Below the pieces are notes generated by a model. It ran no database searches, had not been told where the DNA came from, and worked only from the letters and a program-made list of their open reading frames with translations. Positions 56,366-64,000 of a DNA stretch of 64,000 nucleotides are shown piece by piece. Origin of the DNA: Heliocidaris tuberculata (taxonomy: Eukaryota > Echinodermata > Echinoidea > Camarodonta > Echinometridae); assembly GCA_025618425.1 (NCBI GenBank), contig CM046850.1, forward strand, positions 31,275,044 through 31,339,043. The letters are read 5' to 3'. The translations under genes and the position numbers were made by a program. Every line of letters begins with the position of its first letter. Within the stretch, counting starts at the first letter, position 1.

Positions 56366-56777
56366 TCGCAGATGTAGAGGTCTTAATCAAACGGGCCCAT
56401 TTTCACAGGGGGGGGGGGGGGGGCGGCTGATGCCTTTTGCCCGAATATCAACTTTTTAATTTCTAAATATTTGCGAGCGAACTATGAAAATCGTTGTTTC
56501 ATAATATTTGAATCTTTATTCTAAGACATAAGATTAAAACGAAATAGTATACATTGTTTTATTTTACATTCGGTTGCAACAAAGTGACGATTGATTGAAC
56601 ATTATTCAAGTTTGGTAAAATATCCTTAGATCCACTTCGAATTCCGAACATACTATTCTTTTCGATTTAACAGAAGTATATCAATGTGTCTGTTGAGTCG
56701 CATATACGTATTATCAGGAACTTGAGTTATTTGGCAAAGCCTTGACAAAGATGAAGAGAGAAGAAGGGAGGGAGGGA

Positions 56778-56815
<38 letters not shown>

Positions 56816-57644
56816 AGTGGGAGAGAATTAAAAAAGAGCTGTCGATCTCGGTCAAAAGTATGTATTAAAACAGATTAAAATACATTTTCTAATCTTAACA
56901 CACTACTTGATCTGCGATAAACGCTTGGAAGTATTTACTTCGATATTCAAATCACATCGATACTTTCTGCCTTTGTAAAATATGACTTGAAGCAGGAACG
57001 TTGTTAAAATGTAAATTTCAAGATTTTGGAATTACACATTATGATTAAAGAAGTTAGAAAGTTCGGTGAATATTATTATATATCTCAATTAATATTCAAA
57101 TTAGGCTAGCACCTTTTCGGATGTGTACTTATAAATATGTTGTGAGTATACTTCTCTGATTTCTAAATAAGATAACTGTAACTTTGCATTCTATAAAACA
57201 ATACAGTTTGAATATTGGGAATTAGAACGTAACCATTCTCCTATATCGCATTTTCGCGTATATATCTAAAAATTCTAACATTCCACAGGAAGTCTAACTC
57301 TGTAATCAAATTTCAACTCAAATAGAGGTCTATATGATATTTAAACATTCTGACTTTTATCTTTCTTTGGGATTTGTTCATTATTTAATTTGATTTATTA
57401 AATAACTGTTTAAAAACGTTTTAAAAATCTGAATAAGCGCCAAAGCATTTTTATCCATGAAATTTGCTGCAAAAATTGCAATACACACACAGCTCAAAAT
57501 ATTGTCGGTAAAGTTTTCAGGGTTACACCATGTGCGTTTTCTCGACCATTAGTTCAATCAGGTAGTAGACGCCCACATTAATGGGGGCGTTATGAACAAA
57601 ATAAAGCTTGTATTGTGCTAATGTTGTATTTAGTGAGGGCATTG

Positions 57645-57980
57645 TTACGTAACTTTCACAACCCCGCCCCCCAAATTCCGGGCTAGCTATAGAAAGTTAA
57701 TTGGTTTTTATTGTCTTGGGAATAGAGCTCTCTCATTGGCGCAAAGACTTAGCCAATCCACGATGGGGCTGTACGCTTGGTAAGGGCGTCATGTTACGTA
57801 ACTTTCACACCCCGCCCCCAGCATTCCGGGCTTGCTATAGAAAGTTATTTCGTTATCTCTTATTGTCTCGGGGAAAGAGCTTTCTCATTGGTGCAAAGTC
57901 TGGACCGGGTTCCTGTTCATTGTTACTTCGGTGATGGGGTTGTTCTATAAATACTGCACCTTCCTCTTCAAAATTCAGTC
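57645..57980 (+). promoter_or_regulatory. Promoter of array gene 2
   Basis: TTACGTAA at 57645-57652 and 57794-57801, TATAAATA at 57946-57953, TCAGTC at 57975-57980. Same layout as unit 1. Confidence 0.7.
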
Positions 57981-58145
57981 TTCTTTTAGACATTTTGAAC
58001 GAGATATCACGCCGTATCTTGCTCTTGAACCAATTTTCTTAGCCTACCTCCGATATTGGTGTATACCGTCACACTATTTAGTATTACATTACCGCGCATT
58101 TCCAACTCATATTCAACAAAGCTTATTCCGCATAATTATTTCACT

Positions 58146-58772
58146 ATGTCTATGTCTAGCATGTCGTGCAGCTCGTCCGAATCCGATCGAGAACCTCCCG
58201 TCGTTCTCGTACTCGGTCACAGTTACATCAGCCGTCTCAATCAGTACATCGCTCGCGATCCCACACGGGATAACCTTGCTCTCGAGAAATCTTCTGTTCT
58301 TACTTTCATGCACGATGTCGGACATAAGCAACCAGGCAGCGTCTTCTCCGCGTCATCGCAGATCGATCTCGTCTGGGAACTCTCTCCAGACGCCGTGGTG
58401 CTCGATCTCGGGTCTAACGACCTGTGTGACGGGCGCGCGACTACCGAATCCACGGTGCTTTCGATTGTCGATCTTGCGCTTCGTATTGCGCGCATACCCG
58501 GCGTGCGTCATGTACTCGTTTGTAGTATTATTCCGCGTCTGTTTGTACCGAACTGGAAGCCGAACTTCAACGCCAACGTACAAGACACCAATCGACTGCT
58601 CGCTAAATTTCTTGAGGGTTTGCCAAACGTGCATTTTTGGCGCCATCGTTCTTTTGCGCTCAATCATACTAGACTTTTCTCGCATGATGGTTTTCACTTC
58701 AACGACGCTGGTATGTTGAGGTACTACCGTAGCATCCGTGGCGCTGTCATGAAAGCTTATAAGATGGATTGA
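58146..58772 (+). CDS. SGNH/GDSL-type hydrolase, array copy 2
   Basis: The protein is identical to copy 1 (208 residues, Ser26, Asn91, Asp181, His184). The open frame extends upstream without an ATG; the ATG at 58146 is chosen because it matches the other copies. The 3' hairpin recurs at 58814-58833. Confidence 0.8.
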   Translation: MSMSSMSCSSSESDREPPVVLVLGHSYISRLNQYIARDPTRDNLALEKSSVLTFMHDVGHKQPGSVFSASSQIDLVWELSPDAVVLDLGSNDLCDGRATTESTVLSIVDLALRIARIPGVRHVLVCSIIPRLFVPNWKPNFNANVQDTNRLLAKFLEGLPNVHFWRHRSFALNHTRLFSHDGFHFNDAGMLRYYRSIRGAVMKAYKMD

Positions 58773-58813
58773 GGTCTATTTGGTTTTAGATTTGATATTT
58801 TTTCATTTTTTCT

Positions 58814-58833
58814 GGACTTTCGTCTGAAAGTTC
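58814..58833 (+). terminator. 3' hairpin of array gene 2
   Basis: The 8-bp stem and GTCT loop are identical to unit 1. Confidence 0.4.
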
Positions 58834-59887
58834 TGCCTCATTTCAGCTTGTCGCTGTTGGCTTTTTATTTATTTGTGGCATTTGATGTGCTTTGATACCA
58901 CAAAAGAATGCACTGTTAGATATTGGAATTTGAATGGCAATTGGTATACTTATGTATCAATCTGCAGTTGGTCCACAAATTATTGTAATAATTTTCACAA
59001 TTTCCTAATGAATGGTGATGAATTTATGTTCGAAAAGCACATTTGTAACATTAATGCGATTCGTTTCTATAATGAATCGGTCGGTTTAAAATTTTAGATT
59101 ACAAATTTACCTCCCATCAGGAGTCTAATCCATTTTGTGAAAAATAATTTGCTAATTTTTTTTTCTCAATAGTATATTTTTCGATGAATATTGTGATTTT
59201 ATTCAATAAATGAACAGCTTTCGATTTAACCCAAGTTTCAAGTCGATTTAAGAAACAAGGAAAAACCAAATAGCTGAATGAGTTAAGAAATGAATGAATC
59301 ACTGAAAGAATAAAGAAATGAATGAATAAATGAATAACAATGAATAAATGAAGAAGTTAATAAATGTATGTATAAAAGGAATTAATAAAAAATAAATGAA
59401 TGAATGAATAAATGGATGAATAAATGAATGGATAAATGAATGGATAAATGAATGACTAAATGAATATATAAAAAATCGCAGATGTAGAGGTCTTAATCAA
59501 ACGGGCCCATTTTCACAGGGGGGGGGGGGGGGGCGGCTGATGCCTTTTGCCCGAATATCAACTTTTTAATTTCTAAATATTTGCGAGCGAACTATGAAAA
59601 TCGTTGTTTCATAATATTTGAATCTTTATTCTAAGACATAAGATTAAAACGAAATAGTATACATTGTTTTATTTTACATTCGGTTGCAACAAAGTGACGA
59701 TTGATTGAACATTATTCAAGTTTGGTAAAATATCCTTAGATCCACTTCGAATTCCGAACATACTATTCTTTTCGATTTAACAGAAGTATATCAATGTGTC
59801 TGTTGAGTCGCATATACGTATTATCAGGAACTTGAGTTATTTGGCAAAGCCTTGACAAAGATGAAGAGAGAAGAAGGGAGGGAGGGA

Positions 59888-59923
<36 letters not shown>

Positions 59924-60751
59924 GTGGGAGAGAATTAAAAAAGAGCTGTCGATCTCAGTCAAAAGTATGTATTAAAACAGATTAAAATACATTTTCTAAT
60001 CTTAACACACTACTTGATCTGCGATAAACGCTTGGAAGTATTTACTTCGATATTCAAATCACATCGATACTTTCTGCCTTTGTAAAATATGACTTGAAGC
60101 AGGAACGTTGTTAAAATGTAAATTTCAAGATTTTGGAATTACACATTATGATTAAAGAAGTTAGAAAGTTCGGTGAATATTATTATATATCTCAATTAAT
60201 ATTCAAATTAGGCTAGCACCTTTTCGGATGTGTACTTATAAATATGTTGTGAGTATACTTCTCTGATTTCTAAATAAGATAACTGTAACTTTGGATTCTA
60301 TAAAACAATACAGTTTGAATATTGGGAATTAGAACGTAACCATTCTCCTATATCGCATTTTCGCGTATATATCTAAAAATTCTAACATTCCACAGGAAGT
60401 CTAACTCTGTAATCAAATTTCAACTCAAATAGAGGTCTATATGATATTTAAACATTCTGACTTTTATCTTTCTTTGGGATTTGTTCATTATTTAATTTGA
60501 TTTATTAAATAACTGTTTAAAAACGTTTTAAAAATCTGAATAAGCGCCAAAGCATTTTTATCCATGAAATTTGCTGCAAAAATTGCAATACACACACAGC
60601 TCAAAATATTGTCGGTAAAGTTTTCAGGGTTACACCATGTGCGTTTTCTCGACCATTAGTTCAATCAGGTAGTAGACGCCCACATTAATGGGGGCGTTAT
60701 GAACAAAATAAAGCTTGTATTGTGCTAATGTTGTATTTAGTGAGGGCATTG

Positions 60752-61086
60752 TTACGTAACTTTCACAACCCCGCCCCCAAATTCCGGGCTAGCTATAGAA
60801 AGTTAATTGGTTTTTATTGTCTTGGGAATAGAGCTCTCTCATTGGCGCAAAGACTTAGCCAATCCACGATGGGGCTGTACGCTTGGTAAGGGCGTCATGT
60901 TACGTAACTTTCACACCCCGCCCCCAGCATTCCGGGCTTGCTATAGAAAGTTATTTCGTTATCTCTTATTGTCTCGGGGAAAGAGCTTTCTCATTGGTGC
61001 AAAGTCTGGACCGGGTTCCTGTTCATTGTTACTTCGGTGATGGGGTTGTTCTATAAATACTGCACCTTCCTCTTCAAAATTCAGTC
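60752..61086 (+). promoter_or_regulatory. Promoter of array gene 3
   Basis: TTACGTAA at 60752-60759 and 60900-60907, TATAAATA at 61052-61059, TCAGTC at 61081-61086. Confidence 0.7.
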
Positions 61087-61251
61087 TTCTTTTAGACATT
61101 TTGAACGAGATATCACGCCGTATCTTGCTCTTGAACCAATTTTCTTAGCCTACCTCCGATATTGGTGTATACCGTCACACTATTTAGTATTACATTACCG
61201 CGCATTTCCAACTCATATTAAACAAAGCTTTACCCGCATAATTATTTCACC

Positions 61252-61878
61252 ATGTCTATGTCTAGCATGTCGTGCAGCTCGTCCGAATCCGATCGAGAAC
61301 CTCCCGTCGTTCTCGTACTCGGTCACAGTTACATCAGCCGTCTCAATCAGTACATCGCTCGCGATCCCACACGGGATAACCTTGCTCTCGAGAAATCTTC
61401 TGTTCTTACTTTCATGCACGATGTCGGACATAAGCAACCAGGCAGCGTCTTCTCCGCGTCATCGCAGATCGATCTCGTCTGGGAACTCTCTCCAGACGCC
61501 GTGGTGCTCGATCTCGGGTCTAACGACCTGTGTGACGGGCGCGCGACTACCGAATCCACGGTGCTTTCGATTGTCGATCTTGCGCTTCGTATTGCGCGCA
61601 TACCCGGCGTGCGTCATGTACTCGTTTGTAGTATTATTCCGCGTCTGTTTGTACCGAACTGGAAGCCGAACTTCAACGCCAACGTACAAGACACCAATCG
61701 ACTGCTCGCTAAATTTCTTGAGGGTTTGCCAAACGTGCATTTTTGGCGCCATCGTTCTTTTGCGCTCAATCATACTAGACTTTTCTCGCATGATGGTTTT
61801 CACTTCAACGACGCTGGTATGTTGAGGTACTACCGTAGCATCCGTGGCGCTGTCATGAAAGCTTATAAGATGGATTGA
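61252..61878 (+). CDS. SGNH/GDSL-type hydrolase, array copy 3
   Basis: The protein is identical to copies 1 and 2. The base before the ATG is C instead of T, and the 5' UTR just upstream differs at a few positions, showing that this copy is a separate locus and not an assembly echo. The 3' hairpin is at 61920-61939. Confidence 0.8.
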   Translation: MSMSSMSCSSSESDREPPVVLVLGHSYISRLNQYIARDPTRDNLALEKSSVLTFMHDVGHKQPGSVFSASSQIDLVWELSPDAVVLDLGSNDLCDGRATTESTVLSIVDLALRIARIPGVRHVLVCSIIPRLFVPNWKPNFNANVQDTNRLLAKFLEGLPNVHFWRHRSFALNHTRLFSHDGFHFNDAGMLRYYRSIRGAVMKAYKMD

Positions 61879-61919
61879 GGTCTATTTGGTTTTAGATTTG
61901 ATATTTTTTCATTTTTTCT

Positions 61920-61939
61920 GGACTTTCGTCTGAAAGTTC
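61920..61939 (+). terminator. 3' hairpin of array gene 3
   Basis: The hairpin is identical to that of the other units. Confidence 0.4.
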
Positions 61940-62931
61940 TGCCTCATTTCAGCTTGTCGCTGTTGGCTATTTATTTATTTGTAGCATTTGATGTGCTTTG
62001 ATACCACAAAAGAATGCACTGTTAGATATTGGAATTTGAATGGCAATTGGTATACTTATGTATCAATCTGCAGTTGGTCCACAAATTATTGTAATAATTT
62101 TCACAATTTCCTAATGAATGGTGATGAATTTATGTTCGAAAAGCACATTTGTAACATTAATGCGATTCGTTTCTATAATGAATCGGTCGGTTTAAAATTT
62201 TAGATTACAAATTTACCTCCCATCAGGAGTCTAATCCATTTTGTGAAAAATAATTTGCTAATTTTTTTTTTCAATAGTATATTTTTCGATGAATATTGTG
62301 ATTTTATTCAATAAATGAACAGCTTTCGATTTAACCCAAGTTTCAAGTCGATTTAAGAAACAAGGAAAAACCAAATAGCTGAATGAGTTAATAAATGAAT
62401 GAATCACTGAAAGAATAAAGAAATGAATGAATAAATGAATAACAATGAATAAATGAAGAAGTTAATAAATGTATGTATAAAAGGAATTAATAAAAAATAA
62501 ATGAATGAATGAATAAATGGATGAATAAATGAATGGATAAATGAATGGATAAATGAATGACTAAATGAATATATAAAAAATCGCAGATGTAGAGGTCTTA
62601 ATCAAACGGGCCCATTTTCACAGGGGGGGGGGGGGGGCGGCTGATGCCTTTTGCCCGAATATCAACTTTTTAATTTCTAAATATTTGCGAGCGAACTATG
62701 AAAATCGTTGTTTCATAATATTTGAATCTTTATTCTAAGACATAAGATTAAAACGAAATAGTATACATTGTTTTATTTTACATTCGGTTGCAACAAAGTG
62801 ACGATTGATTGAACATTATTCAAGTTTGGTAAAATATCCTTAGATCCACTTCGAATTCCGAACATACTATTCTTTTCGATTTAACAGAAGTATATCAATG
62901 TGTCTGTTGAGTCGCATATACGTATTATCAG

Positions 62932-62991
62932 GAACTTGAGTTATTTGGCAAAGCCTTGACAAAGATGAAGAGAGAAGAAGGGAGGGAGGGA

Positions 62992-63031
<40 letters not shown>

Positions 63032-64000
63032 GTGGGAGAGAATTAAAAAAGAGCTGTCGATCTCAGTCAAAAGTATGTATTAAAACAGATTAAAATACAT
63101 TTTCTAATCTTAACACACTACTTGATCTGCGATAAACGCTTGGAAGTATTTACTTCGATATTCAAATCACATCGATACTTTCTGCCTTTGTAAAATATAA
63201 CTTGAAGCAGGAACGTTGTTAAAATGTAAATTTCAAGATTTTGGAATTACACATTATGATTAAAGAAGTTAGAAAGTTCGGTGAATATTATTATATATCT
63301 CAATTAATATTCAAATTAGGCTAGCACCTTTTCGGATGTGTACTTATAAATATGTTGTGAGTATACTTCTCTGATTTCTAAATAAGATAACTGTAACTTT
63401 GCATTCTATAAAACAATACAGTTTGAATATTGGGAATTAGAACGTAACCATTCTCCTATATCGCATTTTCGCGTATATATCTAAAAATTCTAACATTCCA
63501 CAGGAAGTCTAACTCTGTAATCAAATTTCAACTCAAATAGAGGTCTATATGATATTTAAACATTCTGACTTTTATCTTTCTTTGGGATTTGTTCATTATT
63601 TAATTTGATTTATTAAATAACTGTTTAAAAACGTTTTAAAAATCTGAATAAGCGCCAAAGCATTTTTATCCATGAAATTTGCTGCAAAAATTGCAATACA
63701 CACACAGCTCAAAATATTGTCGGTAAAGTTTTCAGGGTTACACCATGTGCGTTTTCTCGACCATTAGTTCAATCAGGTAGTAGACGCCCACATTAATGGG
63801 GGCGTTATGAACAAAATAAAGCTTGTATTGTGCTAATGTTGTATTTAGTGAGGGCATTGTTACGTAACTTTCACAACCCCGCCCCCCAAATTCCGGGCTA
63901 GCTATAGAAAGTTAATTGGTTTTTATTGTCTTGGGAATAGAGCTCTCTCATTGGCGCAAAGACTTAGCCAATCCACGATGGGGCTGTACGCTTGGTAAGG
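62932..64000 (+). repeat. Tandem array unit 4, cut by window end
   Basis: It continues to the first control block (TTACGTAA at 63860-63867) and is still in register at the last base, so the array extends beyond the window. Confidence 0.9.
63860..64000 (+). promoter_or_regulatory. First control block of array unit 4
   Basis: TTACGTAA, the GC box and CCGGGCTAGC are present. The second block, TATA box and gene lie beyond the window. Confidence 0.6.

Larger units (their letters stand above)
53598..56717 (+). repeat. Tandem array unit 1 (3120 bp)
   Basis: The unit is defined by the recurring GAACTTGAGTTATTTGGC at 53598, 56718, 59828 and 62932. Sequence left of 53598 is not shared, so this is the array's left edge. 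The first half differs from units 2-3 by several percent while the second half is nearly identical. Confidence 0.9.
56718..59827 (+). repeat. Tandem array unit 2 (3110 bp)
   Basis: Head-to-tail copy, almost identical to unit 3 throughout. Confidence 0.9.
59828..62931 (+). repeat. Tandem array unit 3 (3104 bp)
   Basis: Head-to-tail copy. Length differences come mainly from the (GA)n tract, T-runs and G-runs. It has a few private changes just upstream of the gene (61219-61252). Confidence 0.9.

Noticed and set aside
53598..62931. Array as tandem LTR or Ngaro/DIRS retrotransposons
   Set aside because: No reverse transcriptase, RNase H, integrase or tyrosine recombinase frame exists in the unit, and there are no distinct terminal repeats. 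A mobile origin of the hydrolase domain remains possible.

Overview
The window is animal genomic DNA, most likely from an echinoderm such as a sea urchin (inference). The evidence is a spliced gene with a recognisable animal protein (angiomotin), long AT-rich introns crowded with short inverted-repeat transposons, tRNA-derived SINEs with (ATT)n tails, long microsatellites and many poly-G tracts. There is no sign of prokaryotic organisation.

Layout. 1-5206 is repeat-rich non-coding DNA with one weak candidate exon (3628-3710). 5207-12361 is an LTR retrotransposon on the minus strand. It has near-identical LTRs, a GATC target duplication and one long gag gene, but no recognisable pol. The gag protein joins tandem helix-hairpin-helix motifs, an Arg/Ser-rich region, a capsid-like domain and a CCHC knuckle. 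Its 3' end carries a textbook -1 frameshift signal (slippery heptamer, 6-nt spacer, pseudoknot) leading into a short Pro-rich frame that stops before any protease.

18750-52672 is the main cellular gene, an angiomotin (AMOT family) homologue on the plus strand. It has 12 coding exons whose splice phases all fit, giving a predicted 932-residue protein. Two PPEY motifs, a HxRxxS LATS-type site and a long angiomotin coiled coil place it in Hippo/YAP and cell-junction biology. Its introns hold numerous MITEs, SINEs, minisatellites, a decayed copy of exon 2, a nested transposon pair with a readable empty site, and a 1.2-kb segment with six copies of a 15-bp motif.

53598-64000 is a head-to-tail tandem array of 3.1-kb units: three complete units and a fourth cut by the window edge. 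Each complete unit carries an intronless 208-residue SGNH/GDSL-type hydrolase gene with a TATA box, an initiator-like element, duplicated control blocks (TTACGTAA, GC box, TTCCGG, CCAAT) and a short 3' hairpin. The proteins are identical in all three copies. This histone-cluster-like array is the strongest candidate for an undescribed system in the window.

Exon borders, domain calls and repeat borders were read by eye. No database search, alignment or folding program was run.
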